From CAVQWT01 sp963810815 (GTDB taxonomy: Bacteria; Pseudomonadota; Gammaproteobacteria; Burkholderiales; Casimicrobiaceae), in the NCBI GenBank assembly GCA_963810815.1, contig CAWEPB010000004.1, positions 124,001 to 188,000 on the forward strand: a stretch of DNA of 64,000 nucleotides. Direction: 5' to 3'. The notes beneath the pieces were generated by a model, which saw nothing but the letters and a program-made list of their open reading frames with translations, did no database searches and was not told the origin of the DNA. Made by a program: the position numbers and the translations under genes. Below, in pieces: positions 34,304 to 44,422 of this stretch; positions within the stretch are counted from its first letter, which is position 1, and each line of letters begins with the position of its first letter.

Positions 34304-35183
34304 TCAAATCGATCCGTTGACAAGTTCGTACCGACCTGCCGCCGTTACGCGCTTGTTCATGGCGTCCAGATCGCGGACGAAGATAGTGTTTCCGGCGGTT
34401 CGCTCCGTCACAGTCAGTAGGCGGGCGAATGGATCGTAGCTACACATTCTGAACCCGTGGTCGCGCATGCTCGCGACAAGCTGTTCGTCCCGAACGCCAT
34501 AGCGCTCGCCGCTGCCATTCGTCTCCATGATGACCGCCAGCAGCCGCGGATCGGCAAGGGTCCGCTGCGCGCCCTCGAGGACGGCAGACTCGTAGCCTTC
34601 CACGTCGATCTTGGTCAGCGCCGGAACGTCCGCGCCGACGAGTTCATCGAGTGTCGTCACTGGCACATCGACGCCAGCCGCCTCTTCGCCTGGCACCAGC
34701 ACGTGGTTGACAGTGTCGAGCCCGCTTGTGAAGCGCAGCAAACCTTGGCGGTCGGCCAGCCCACCTTGCCAACACCGAACGCGGCCCGCCAATTCGTTCA
34801 GCGCGACATTTTCCCGGCAGATGCGCGAATGTGACCGGCATCGGCTCCACCGCAATCGACCGAGCGCCCGACCGCGCCGGACGCGAGTAGCGTGTAGCTG
34901 CCGACATTGGCACCGACGTCGAGAAAATGATCTGACTCGCGAAGTACGTGAAGACGAACGCCATCTCGCAATGTTCGTGCAGGCCGCAATACCAGTTTCC
35001 CGTTGCACCAGTCATGCCGCGCGCAGCGAACAGGCGCGTCACCCCGACGTACGGCAGCGCGACCAGACCCGGAAGCAGGCGGCTAGCCAGCTGCCACCGG
35101 ATCACTCGCGCGAGGCCGCAAGCTTGCCGGTCCGCATTCAGCGGATGCGCCCATACGTAGCGCACGAGATCGAACAGCCTCAT
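34304..35183 (-). CDS. FkbM family methyltransferase (indels)
   Basis: SAM-dependent O-methyltransferase of the FkbM type, about 290 residues, typical of polysaccharide clusters where it methylates a sugar hydroxyl. It starts MRLFDLVRYVWAHPLNADRQ. The SAM motif DHFLDVGANVGSYTLLASG, then SIAVEPMPVTFAHL and the late block ALTKIDVEGYESAVLEGAQ are visible, but in different frames. Breaks are at about 34,800-34,940. Normal ends and motifs suggest an intact gene in the organism. It is bracketed by two copies of a 213-bp DUF218 segment, which suggests it arrived by a local duplication or recombination event. Confidence 0.78.
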
Positions 35184-35279
35184 CGGGTCGGGGTCTTTGC
35201 GTAGATGCACATTGGAATCGTTGCGCCACAACCACGAATACAGCCTCGCCTGGTACGAGGATCTCATTGTGGCACGACG

Positions 35280-35884
35280 CTATCGCTTCGCGAAGTAATA
35301 CCCGAGCTTGATGAACTCCATGATCACGAACTGGCCCGCCTTCTCGTCGCGCCACCAGTGCCCGGCATCCCACCAGTCGGGCTCCGACGCGACGAGCACG
35401 TAGTCGAGGCCCGAGCCCTCGAAGACGCGCGACCACGTCCAGGCGAGCCGGCGCATGTGCGGCGGGTCGCTGACCACGATCAGCGTGTGCCAGCGCTCCT
35501 TCCGCATCAGCGCCAAGAAGCTGCTCGGCCTCGGTATAGCTGTTCCGCGCCTCCAGTTCGAAACGTATCGCGGTCCTTGGCACGCCGCGCGATTCGAGAA
35601 ACTCCGCGCGCCAGTCAGATGTGCGCCGGCGGCGCGGCCGCGCCGTACTCGAGGCCGGTCAACACGATCAACGGCGCGTAGCCGCCGCGGTACACATCGA
35701 GCGCGCGCACGGCGCGATCGCCGTCGTTACCGCCGAGGACGACGACCGCGTCCGCGCGCCTGGGCGACTGCCCGGGGGCTTCGAGCCAGTGACCGGCGCC
35801 CAGCGCCATGAGGATCAGACTCCCGATGGCTGCGGCAGTCGCGATCGCACAGGACAGCAGGACGTAACGAAATGACTGGATCAC
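35280..35884 (-). CDS. DUF218 / YdcF-like membrane-anchored protein (one indel)
   Basis: About 200 residues. It has a single N-terminal membrane helix (YVLLSCAIATAAAIGSLILM) and then the DUF218 fold: RADAVVVLGGNDGDRAVRALDVYRGGYAPLIVLTG, SRGVPRTAIRFE, SYTEAEQL and VVSDPPHMRRL. E. coli ElyC/SanA and YdcF belong to this family, with links to envelope polymer metabolism; no enzymatic role is settled. The GTG at 35884 is the likely start. The frame breaks near 35,516. It lies just after the GT2 gene. Its 3' part is duplicated at 34034-34260. Confidence 0.75.
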
Positions 35885-35937
35885 GTGGTGTGCGATCTTG
35901 GCATCGTCGGTTACAGCAATCGACGCAGTCTTCGCGC

Positions 35938-36813
35938 TTACTCGTCCACGATTGCGCGAAGTGCCCGCCGATACATTATTGCTTCCGCGATCAACCGATC
36001 CAGCGCGTAAATGATGCCGGCCTTGCCGCTCAGAAATCCCCCCTTTAGAATATAGGACACGAAAGGCACAACGAAGATCATCAGGGGCGTTGTTGTTCTT
36101 ATGCGGTCCTTGCCGGAAAGTTGCCCCGCCACCTTCCTGATCACCAGGTTGCGCGAGTACCGCGCCTGCGACTGCAGATATGCAGCGTAGCTCTTGCGGT
36201 CGTCGTGACGGAGCGGTTCGCGCGTTCGCGCGACGGTCACCCCGGAGGCGAGCGCCTCGCCGTGTCCTACGCTGACGAAGTATGGCTTTCCAAACGCGAA
36301 GACGAACGCCTTTGGAGGACAGAGGGAGCCGAATTTCAATGCCTGTCCTTCCACGTACATTTCGATTTCTGCTGCCACAACCTGCGGCCGGGGCTCGTCG
36401 CACAAAAGTATCGACTTAAGTTCGGACTGCAGTGCCCCGGAAACCATCATGTCCGCATCGAGCACGAGGACGTACCGATAGCCGCCTGCCAGTCCCGTCG
36501 TTATCTCGTTGTAAGCCTTGCAGTGATCCGAGTACGCGTAGCTTTCGATCCGCGCGAAGTCAAATGCGCCAACGATTGACAATGTGTCATCCGATGAGCC
36601 TGAGTCCAGGACGGTCACCTCCCAGCCTGAACCCCGAAGCGACTCCAGGCACCTTCCGATATTCGCCTGCTCGTTCTTGGCGAGCACGAAGACACCGATG
36701 TCCTTCGGATCACGATCGACGTCTCGACCTGGCATGATGGCCCACTTTGTGGATTGGTCAGCTATGTACGAACAAGGATTCCCACGGACGCTCGTGAAGT
36801 TCGGAGCGTACAT
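35938..36813 (-). CDS. Family 2 glycosyltransferase
   Basis: 291 residues or, from the ATG at 36735, 265. GT-A fold: FVLAKNEQANIGRCLESL and VLDSGSSDDTLSI form the nucleotide site, and VLDADMMV the metal-binding Asp-x-Asp. The second half contains GHGEALASGV and a C-terminal hydrophobic, membrane-associated stretch (PLMIFVVPFVSYILKGGF). This overall pattern fits the WaaE/KdtX-like group of GT2 enzymes that add a core or repeat sugar on the cytoplasmic face. There are no frameshifts, and base composition is visibly less GC-rich than in the sugar-nucleotide genes. Confidence 0.85.
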   Translation of the reverse strand: MYAPNFTSVRGNPCSYIADQSTKWAIMPGRDVDRDPKDIGVFVLAKNEQANIGRCLESLRGSGWEVTVLDSGSSDDTLSIVGAFDFARIESYAYSDHCKAYNEITTGLAGGYRYVLVLDADMMVSGALQSELKSILLCDEPRPQVVAAEIEMYVEGQALKFGSLCPPKAFVFAFGKPYFVSVGHGEALASGVTVARTREPLRHDDRKSYAAYLQSQARYSRNLVIRKVAGQLSGKDRIRTTTPLMIFVVPFVSYILKGGFLSGKAGIIYALDRLIAEAIMYRRALRAIVDE

Positions 36814-36846
36814 CGGGCGACGACAACCGTGAGTATCGGATAATGG

Positions 36847-37983
36847 TCAATCCAGCATCACCCAGGGCGGGGTCTCGCCGCCCGCGCGCATCCATTGATA
36901 GACGCCCTTGGTTTGCCTGGCGATGGACGTCCAATCGAACTCCGTGACCATCCACCTGCGACCCCTTCGCCCCATCGATTCCAGAATCGGTCGCTCCAGA
37001 CCCATCGCCAAGTTCAGCGCCGCAACCAATTCCGGAAGCGACCGCTCTATCCACCAACCGCACTCGTTGATGACCAATCCCGCCCACGGAGCGCCGCGCG
37101 TCGTGACCACCGGGAGCGCTTGGGCGAGAGCCTCCGCAACCGCCATGCCGAAGTTCTCCGTCCTGGTCGGCAACACGAAGAGGTCGGAGGACCGGTACAA
37201 CTGTTCCTTCTCGGTACCGAAAACCGGCCCGGCGAAATTCAAACGCTCCAACCGCAAGCTCTGTGCGAGTTCGTGCAGGCTCTTGACGTAGGCAAGCTCG
37301 CCCGTTCCCGCAACGATCAGCTCCCACTCGCGGTGACGGGACTGCAAATCGCGCCACGCCTCCAACAGCAATTCGATGCCTTTGATGGGATGTAGTCGTC
37401 CCAGAAAGAGCAGCCGGGACATGCGATTGCGGTTTGCCGCCTTCGCCCTATCGGCGAGTGCGGGAACGTCGATTCCGTTCGGAATGATCGCCACCGGAGT
37501 GCGCAGTCCGATGCGCCGAAAGTCTTCATACTCCATGCGACTGGTCGCGTGCAGGCAAGCCGCGCGCGAAATTGCAGGCCATTGCAGCGGCTTGAACAGC
37601 CACTTCTTGAGCGCGGAGCGCGCCAGCGCCGCGGGGGCTAGCGTTCCACGTGGTGACGTGACCAGAAGGGCACTCTGCCGGCGCGTCGCATATCCCGCGG
37701 CAATGTTGGACCCCGACCAGAGGCTGTGGTTGTGAAGCACGTCCACCACTCGGCTTGCGGTCGCCAGCCCCGCAATGATGTCGTAGGAGAAGCCAAATCT
37801 CCCCAGCACTGTCCACTGTTCGTAAGCGACGAGATTCACGCCGACCGGAGGACGCCCTGCGGCCATCGTGTGCAAATCCACTTGCACGCCTTCCAGCGCC
37901 AGCGATTCGCACAGCCGCTGTACCGACTGTGTCGGCCCGGCAGCCTCGTTGTCGAGGTGAGGGACCACATGAGCGACCCTCAT
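36847..37983 (-). CDS. Family 4 glycosyltransferase
   Basis: 378 residues, GT-B fold, retaining. It starts MRVAHVVPHLDNEAAGPTQSVQRL at 37983; an open frame extends upstream without a good start. The C-terminal domain has IIPNGIDVPALADR, FLGRLHPIKGIELLLEAW and the catalytic E-x7-E block (TENFGMAVAEALAQALPVV). The donor sugar cannot be read from sequence. It is one of five GT4-type enzymes or fragments in the cluster and lies between GT2 and asnB. Confidence 0.88.
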   Translation of the reverse strand: MRVAHVVPHLDNEAAGPTQSVQRLCESLALEGVQVDLHTMAAGRPPVGVNLVAYEQWTVLGRFGFSYDIIAGLATASRVVDVLHNHSLWSGSNIAAGYATRRQSALLVTSPRGTLAPAALARSALKKWLFKPLQWPAISRAACLHATSRMEYEDFRRIGLRTPVAIIPNGIDVPALADRAKAANRNRMSRLLFLGRLHPIKGIELLLEAWRDLQSRHREWELIVAGTGELAYVKSLHELAQSLRLERLNFAGPVFGTEKEQLYRSSDLFVLPTRTENFGMAVAEALAQALPVVTTRGAPWAGLVINECGWWIERSLPELVAALNLAMGLERPILESMGRRGRRWMVTEFDWTSIARQTKGVYQWMRAGGETPPWVMLD

Positions 37984-38038
37984 CGATCCACTGAACGACG
38001 TGTGCCGTTCCCGCATTGATGAATTCGATGTCGCCGAA

Positions 38039-39841
38039 TCATTTGACGGCTGCCGTGCAGGCGTCGACCAGTTCCCGGGACCATCCACGGCTGCCGCCGT
38101 CTCGACCACCGTAAATGGCCTTCCGCAAGCCACCGTCCGACCGGAATTCCGAACCCGGTCTTGGGCCGCCGGATCACCTCGTCCGGCAGCGGCTTCGCTG
38201 GTGCGCAGGCGAGCAGGTCCTTGCTCGGGAACCTCTCGAACGCGGGAAGCAACGGGGACAAGCTACTGCAGGAGCCAGGCGTCCACCAGCGGCGTGCGCA
38301 ACTCGACGCTGTGGTCCATGCTGGCCCAGTCACTGTCGCGCAGCAACTGGTTGCGCAGGTACGTCGACGATTCGATCTGGCCAAGCGCCAGTCGAGGATC
38401 GTCGCGGCAACGGGCCGCTCATGCGCGTCGACGTAGCGCCCGGCGTCGAACTCCCGCAGCACCTCGCGCGCGGCCTCCTCACCCATCAGGCCCGCCAGGT
38501 CGTCGGGGCTGTAGAGGCTGCGCCGCAGCCACCAGGCGCCGGCGATCGACGTGCTCCATTCCGGCAGCTGGTGCCAGCGGTGGTTGCCGCTGCGCCGCGA
38601 ACTGACGATCCGACGCCCACTGCAGCAGCGGGACTGCACCGGGCATCCGGCCCATCGCGCGCCGGGCCGACACGAGCCTGGGAAGCTGGCGGAAGCTTGA
38701 GTAGCCCTGGAACAGTTCGTCACCGCCGACGCCCGACACTACCACCTTCAGCCCGCACTCGGCCACGGCCTTGCTGGCGTACCAGGTGTTGATGCCGTCG
38801 ATGCTCGGCTGGTCCATCGCGTCGAGGATGCGCGGCAGGTCGGTCTGGAACTCGTCGCGGGTCACGTGCCGCACGTGGTGACGGATGCCGTAGTGCGCGG
38901 CGATCTTTGCCGCGACCGGTGCTTCGTCCTCAGGGCGTCCCGCGAACTCGTCGTAGGCAAGCGTGACACCTTCGAGCGAGCGCGCCCCCGCTTCGATCAT
39001 CAGCCCGGCCAACGCGCCGGAGTCGATGCCGCCGGACAGGAACACGCCAACCGGCACGTCGGCGACGAGGTGCCTGGCCACGGATTCGCGCAAGGCACTC
39101 TGCACGCCCTCGCGAACTTCCGCGTCGGGTAATGCGAACTTGCGCAGTTGACCGCCACGCCTCGCCGATGTCCTGCCAGCAGCGGGACGCGAGCGATTCG
39201 TCCGTCTTCGATCCAGGCGCAATGCCCCGCCGGCAGCGCGCGCACGTCGCGATACCAGGTGTGCGGCTCGGGCACGCTGCCCAGCATCCAGAAGCCGGCC
39301 TGTCCATGCAGGTCCGGCTCGCGCGAGACGAGCCCGGTCGCCATCAACGCCTTGACCTGCGATGCGATCAGCGTGCCCTGCGCCGTCGTGGCGACGTAGA
39401 GCGGCTTGATCCCGTACGGGTCGCGCGCCACGAACCCGCGCCGGGCCACGCGGTCCCAGATCACGAACGCGAACATGCCGTGCAGGCGCGGCAGCATGGA
39501 TTCGCCCTGCGCGGCGAAATAGCGCCAGGATCACCTCGGTGTCGGAGGTCGGTGCGGAACGCGGTGCCCGCTTGTTCCAGCTCCCGGCGCAACTCGCGGT
39601 AGTTGTAGATCTCGCCGTTGAAGGCGATCACGTAGCGGCCGCAGGTCGAGTGCATCGGCTGCGCGGCGCGTGGATCGAGGTCGATGATGGCGAGGCGGCG
39701 GTGGCCGAGCGCCGCGCCTCCTTCCTGCCACACTCCCTCACCATCCGGCCCGCGCCGCACCATGCGCGCCAGCCCGGCGCGCAGAGAACCTTCGGCGAAC
39801 TCATCGCCGGCTGTCGCGAACGCGCCGATGAGCCCGCACAT
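38039..39841 (-). CDS. asnB: Glutamine-dependent asparagine synthetase AsnB (many indels)
   Basis: About 600 codons read over several frames. It opens MCGLIGAFATAGDEF with the catalytic Cys2, unlike the two lasso cyclases in this window, so it can use glutamine. HRRLAIIDLDPRAAQPMH and FNGEIYNYRELR follow. The synthetase domain has FLSGGIDSGALAGLMIEA and VVSGVGGDELFQGYSSFRQL. The C-terminal part reads RRPKTGFGIPVGRWL and ends near DACTAAVK with a TGA at 38,039-38,041. Breaks occur near 39,525, 39,200, 39,130, 38,590 and 38,300-38,180. AsnB homologues are frequent in polysaccharide clusters, probably amidating uronic acids. It overlaps the next gene by one base. Confidence 0.85.
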
Positions 39842-41072
39842 CAGGACTTCCCCGGTTTGGTGAGCAGCCTGTCCCAGATATCAATGAAGACTTTGCCCGC
39901 AATCTCCTCCGCAAAACGCGCTTCGATGGTACGGCGAGCCTCAGCGCCCACTGCGCGACTCAGGGCTTCGTCCTGCAACAAGCGGAGCATGCGATCCGCC
40001 ATCGATGCGGCATCATCCAACGCAATCAAGAAGCCGTCCTGTCCGTCCGTGATGATCGCATCTGGACCACCACTGCGTGTAGACACCACCGGCACGCCGC
40101 AGGCCATGGCTTCGAGCAGCACCACGCCAAACCCCTCCTCATCGGAAGGCAACGCGAAAACTGATGCCCGCTGATAGAGCGAAACGAGGGCCGAATGATC
40201 TGGACGCGCCACATAGGTGATTCGATCGCGCAGCCCCAGTGTCTCGGCACGCTCCCAGAAGCTTGCGGGTGGTCCGGATGACCCCGCCAACGTCAATCGG
40301 ACGTCCGCCTTCACAACGTCTGGCAAGCGTGCGTAGGCCTCCAACAACAGCCCGATCTTCTTGCGCGGGTCGTCCAGCCTCGCTACGCACAGGATGTAGC
40401 GCTCCTGCAACGGTTCGCGGAAATCGAGTGGACGAAACACCTCGGCACTTACCCCGGGTGGTGCATAACAGATGTCCATTTCGCGGCTGGCGTTGAGCTT
40501 GGTCGCGTAGTCAAGCATCCACGTATTCATGACCTGAATGGCGTCGACGCGCCGCAACGCCCTGTCATCGATCCGATCGGTGATTTCCGTCATGGCCTTG
40601 CGCCACCAGCCGGTCATCCCACTAGCTTTATGGTCACGCTGCCGGCGCTCAATTCGCGCACGCGTCGCCACGTGCAGCGATACCGGCTTGCCGAGCCCAA
40701 CGACCGCATTCGCCCATGCCGCGGAACCGCAGACGACCTGGAATAGATCACAGCCGGCTAGTGCTTGGCCCAAGACAAGCGGGGTTGGTAGCGCTGGAAC
40801 TCGAACTCACCGAATGCCGCGCCGACGTGGATGTAGGGCGATCCCTCCCATGTATCTGGCACGAACTTCACTCCCTGATGCCACCGGTGGGGTGCCAAAA
40901 GCGACAGGTGGGTACCGTCGACGGAATTCATCGCCAATGACACCAGCTTGAGATCGAACTGCCCGGATCGGAGAATGGCGTCTTTGACGAACCTGGCAAC
41001 CGCGGGCACACCACCGCCATCGCCCAAACTGGGTACGATCAAAGCGATGAGGGGCCTGCGGGTTGGCGACAT
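39841..41072 (-). CDS. Family 4 glycosyltransferase (one indel)
   Basis: About 410 residues. The start ATG at 41072 follows AGGAG that lies in the end of the upstream methyltransferase gene. The N-terminus MSPTRRPLIALIVPSLGDGGG is the GT-B donor loop. Near 40,775 one base seems missing (TTGTC for TTGGTC), after which the frame continues GQALAGCDLFQVVCGSAAW. The C-terminal domain has YILCVARLDDPRKKIGLLLEAY and DEEGFGVVLLEAMACGVPVV with the E-x7-E motif. The sugar donor is not known. Confidence 0.85.
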
Positions 41073-41791
41073 CACGGACTCCTGAAGAGAATGACCATGT
41101 TCGGAGTTAGAACGGGCGAGCCGCCGCCCATGAAGAGCGCTGCGATGATGGGGAACGCTAACCTGCGCGCAACCTGCACGACCGCCCGCCGGAAGCCGGA
41201 AATTGCGCCGTTTCCTCGCCATGAGAACGCAGGCTCACGCACCTGCAACGCCTCGAAGCCTGTTTCGCACGCCAATTGCCGAACGGCCGATGAGCCCAAT
41301 GCCGTCCGATGAGTCAAGTCGCCGTGCTGTATGGCCCGAGCAAATGGGCTATCGCCAGATGGAAGTCGGGCAAGCAACAAACCGCCAGGGCGGAGACAAC
41401 CCCGGACCTCGCCTAACATTGCCCGTAGGTCGCGGAGTGGAATGTGCTCGAATACGTCGAAAGCCACCACGATATCCACCGAGCCCCATGCGACGACACC
41501 CGTCAAACCGGCATCGCTTGCGTGTACGTCCAAACCCTGGGACTTTGCGTTCCGCACAAGAGCGGGATTTATCTCGGTGCCCGTATAGTGCGCGCCATGC
41601 CGCCTGGCCCAACCCGCGAATTCGCCGTTGCCGAAGCCAATCTCCAGGATGCGGCGGCCAGCAACGTCGCCAATTCCGCAGCGCGCCAATTCGCTGCGGA
41701 AGTAGGCAGCCATCGAGTCGTCACAAGTGCCGAACTCTCGGCTCGTCCATCCCTTCCAATCGCTATAGCCGGCGAACTGCTTCGAATCCAT
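41072..41791 (-). CDS. Class I SAM-dependent methyltransferase
   Basis: 239 residues. Motif I is RRILEIGFGNGEFAGWARRHG, followed by YTGTEINPALV and the post-II region VAFDVFEHIPLRDLRAML and CLRPGGLLLARLPSG. The C-terminal 50 residues are hydrophobic (VARRLAFPIIAALFMGGG), suggesting membrane association. It is a Methyltransf_11/23-type enzyme of a surface-polysaccharide cluster, probably modifying a sugar or capping the chain; its target is not known. The frame is intact, and the gene overlaps the next start. Confidence 0.85.
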   Translation of the reverse strand: MDSKQFAGYSDWKGWTSREFGTCDDSMAAYFRSELARCGIGDVAGRRILEIGFGNGEFAGWARRHGAHYTGTEINPALVRNAKSQGLDVHASDAGLTGVVAWGSVDIVVAFDVFEHIPLRDLRAMLGEVRGCLRPGGLLLARLPSGDSPFARAIQHGDLTHRTALGSSAVRQLACETGFEALQVREPAFSWRGNGAISGFRRAVVQVARRLAFPIIAALFMGGGSPVLTPNMVILFRSP

Positions 41792-41826
41792 CCCCTAGCG
41801 CCTCCTCGGACCAGTGCGCTTACACA

Positions 41827-42936
41827 TCAGCCATGCTGGCCGGTACTAGTACCAACAGCGCCAGGCTTGTCCCTCGGATCGTGCGCGACCAGTTCATCCT
41901 TGAGCAACGCAACGATTGTCTTAGCGCGCTCATCCAAGGAGTAGGCAGGCACTGCACGCCGATGGGCAGCGGCGGCCATCTGGTATCGCTCCTCCTCATG
42001 CGCCAAGAAATAGTGAATATGACCCGCCAGCTCCACTCCATCGTCGAACATGGGCACTTCACGCGCACCATATAGCCTCAAGGAAAACTCGGTGCGCCGG
42101 TGTATGAAGAAGCAATGAGCTGCCGCAAGCTCGTAACTGCGCGTGGTATCCACGTCGCCCGGTTGATGCCGTCCGTTGATGACCACGTCGCGCGTCAACG
42201 GCGCAATGCAGATCTTTCCATGGCGCAGCAACGATACGTAGCCGCGACCGCTCACAGGGCCGGGGAATTGCCAGTGCTTCGGAAGTAGGTGGCTGCAGGC
42301 TTCCCAGCCGAATCCCCCGATCGCCATTCGAATATCCGGCCCACCCAAGGCGTCTGCAAGGTCGATCATCAGCCGCCCGTACTCGGGCCGATAGGTCGCT
42401 ACCATCACCACGTCGAACGAAAACTCGGAAGGCGGGTCGCAGACAAGGTGCAATTCTGGGTCGTAGCCCTGGGGAACAAACCGGCATTTGTTGGTGTAGC
42501 CGTAGACCTCCTGCCACAGCTCGGGGTGAAAGGACTTCGTCGAGATGACGAGGTCATAGGCGCCAACCGCCTTCCGATGCGCCTCGCCATGTGCGTGCGG
42601 TGAAAGATCCGGGTAGACGTTCACCGTGCACACCCCGCACTTTCGTATGGCTGCCAGCAGGTCGGCACAGACGGAGTTGCCCTTGTAGGTCATTACCACG
42701 TCCGGACGCAACTGGTGCACCTTGTCCAGCACGTGCATATTGAAACCGCGGCGAACGACGGGCGCGATCAGACGATTCAGAGCGCGCAACGAACGGGCGT
42801 GTGGTCGCTTGAACCAGGCATCTTCACGAATCTCATCGATCCGCAGGTCATTACGGCGTGCCAATGCTTCCTTGAGACTTCGCGCGCATGACCCCAGCCA
42901 CGATTCTCCGATGAACAGAATCTTCAAACTGGCCAC
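41827..42936 (-). CDS. CgeB-like glycosyltransferase
   Basis: 369 residues. It starts MASLKILFIGESWLGSCARS and has the pattern of the CgeB/Glyco_trans_1_2 group: VVMTYKGNSVCADLLAAIR, NVYPDLSPHAHG, then CRFVPQGYDPELH and DVVMVATYRPEYGRLM. A late block, INGRHQPGDVDTTRSYELAAAHCFFIHRR, is the family's donor-binding Glu region. CgeB homologues act in spore-coat and surface-glycan synthesis. The frame is intact. The gene sits four bases from the wzy stop, in one transcript. Confidence 0.82.
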   Translation of the reverse strand: MASLKILFIGESWLGSCARSLKEALARRNDLRIDEIREDAWFKRPHARSLRALNRLIAPVVRRGFNMHVLDKVHQLRPDVVMTYKGNSVCADLLAAIRKCGVCTVNVYPDLSPHAHGEAHRKAVGAYDLVISTKSFHPELWQEVYGYTNKCRFVPQGYDPELHLVCDPPSEFSFDVVMVATYRPEYGRLMIDLADALGGPDIRMAIGGFGWEACSHLLPKHWQFPGPVSGRGYVSLLRHGKICIAPLTRDVVINGRHQPGDVDTTRSYELAAAHCFFIHRRTEFSLRLYGAREVPMFDDGVELAGHIHYFLAHEEERYQMAAAAHRRAVPAYSLDERAKTIVALLKDELVAHDPRDKPGAVGTSTGQHG

Positions 42937-42940
42937 CCTC

Positions 42941-44422
42941 TCAATCAGAGAGTTTGGGCGATCGGCGTGTGCGCCCTGCCACGAATATCAGTGCCGAAGC
43001 CGCCAGCAGAGGATAGAGGATGAATATGAATGTCCCGAGGTAGTCGGAAACAAAGTCGCCATCGATGCGGAATGCTATGAATAGGCCCAGCAAAGGCAGC
43101 GGCAACATCAGCAGCGCGTGATTCCCGATCACGGCGCGCGCGATCGCCGAGGTCTGGGCGACAATCCAGCCGCAGAGCAAGCTGGCCAACACCAATCCCC
43201 ACCAGCCGCCATGGTAGTAGCCGCTAACGAAGATTCCTTGGCCGGTCGAGGAAGTGTCACTGCCCGTCACCTTTGCGTTGAACTCGCGTCCGGTCTTGGT
43301 TATCTCCGGTTTGTCCGGGGCCATCAATCGCGGCACGAACACCCAAGGCATCAGACTTAGGCCATCTCCGCCCTCACCTGCATCTCGGAAATCAAGGGCA
43401 GCCGCCTGAGGTACCGTGTAGCAAAGGCGGGCCCAAGTCCCATATTCCTCATCTTCGGATAGATCCCTCGTGTCATGCCACCCCTCGAAGAGCAGTTGCC
43501 AGCGCTCGGAGAAATCGGCGGCACCCTGATAACCGATGGACGACCGCCCGTAGGCCGCAAGATTTCCGAGCAGAAGGTACCCGGTCACCAACAACGCCAA
43601 GCCGCCAGGCAGAATCTTCCACGAGCCAAAGCGTAAGGACATGCCTGCGACAAACGCAGCCAGGGGTAAGAGCGCTTCTGATTTGTTGAACTGCAGGATG
43701 CCGCCAATGCAAAGCACCGCAGCCAGTGCTGCGCCAAATGGCCGTAGCCAATTCTCGCCCCTGCCCCGATGTGCGGCGGCCAGGAAGATGGCGACGAACG
43801 AAAACTTGCCGGCACTGCGTATTAACCCCGATACAACGCCGTCCCGGAACCCCAAGTCGAACCAGAGTAAGTAGCCGGAGGCCACGGCTCCCAGGAACAG
43901 GAACAACCCGATCACCCCGTACACCGGCGCACTGTTCACTTGTGCCGCGACACGCTCGGCCTGCGCCCCGAGCCAGCGCCCGCGGGCAAGCGTCGATGAC
44001 AAAAGGGCGAGGCCGAATCCGAGGCCATTGATGGCATTAACCCGCAGGGCCTCGCGAGCGCTTATCGGGTAATACCTGAGTACCGCCTCGGCCTCAGTCT
44101 CGGGCCCAAGCGCCAACAACGCCGCGCCAAACAAGAAATACAGGGAAAAGGCGGCCAAAAACATCAACCGATGTTCGGTGAGCACCACGGCGAAGCCCTG
44201 CCGAAACATGCGCGACAAATCAGGCAGTGCCACGGCCAAGCCGAGACAGCACCAAAGCCCATGGAGCCACCAATCCTCCGGACCGGCACTCCGCTCAAGG
44301 AACCAGGCGCCCGCACCCAGAAGCAGGTATGCGACACCCAGACGACGCCAGACCCCGCGCGGTATGAAATCGGCGTGGCTGCCGCAGGGCAAAAGGTCGG
44401 GAAATCCATGCCAGCGGTGCAC
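42941..44422 (-). CDS. O-antigen polymerase-like membrane protein (Wzy candidate)
   Basis: 493 residues with about 12 predicted membrane helices and one large loop (about residues 310-390) rich in acidic and polar residues, as in Wzy polymerases. It starts at a GTG directly after the wzx stop. Sequence conservation among Wzy proteins is weak, so the assignment rests on topology, length and position beside wzx. It would polymerise flipped repeat units in the periplasm. There are no frameshifts. Confidence 0.75.
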   Translation of the reverse strand: MHRWHGFPDLLPCGSHADFIPRGVWRRLGVAYLLLGAGAWFLERSAGPEDWWLHGLWCCLGLAVALPDLSRMFRQGFAVVLTEHRLMFLAAFSLYFLFGAALLALGPETEAEAVLRYYPISAREALRVNAINGLGFGLALLSSTLARGRWLGAQAERVAAQVNSAPVYGVIGLFLFLGAVASGYLLWFDLGFRDGVVSGLIRSAGKFSFVAIFLAAAHRGRGENWLRPFGAALAAVLCIGGILQFNKSEALLPLAAFVAGMSLRFGSWKILPGGLALLVTGYLLLGNLAAYGRSSIGYQGAADFSERWQLLFEGWHDTRDLSEDEEYGTWARLCYTVPQAAALDFRDAGEGGDGLSLMPWVFVPRLMAPDKPEITKTGREFNAKVTGSDTSSTGQGIFVSGYYHGGWWGLVLASLLCGWIVAQTSAIARAVIGNHALLMLPLPLLGLFIAFRIDGDFVSDYLGTFIFILYPLLAASALIFVAGRTRRSPKLSD

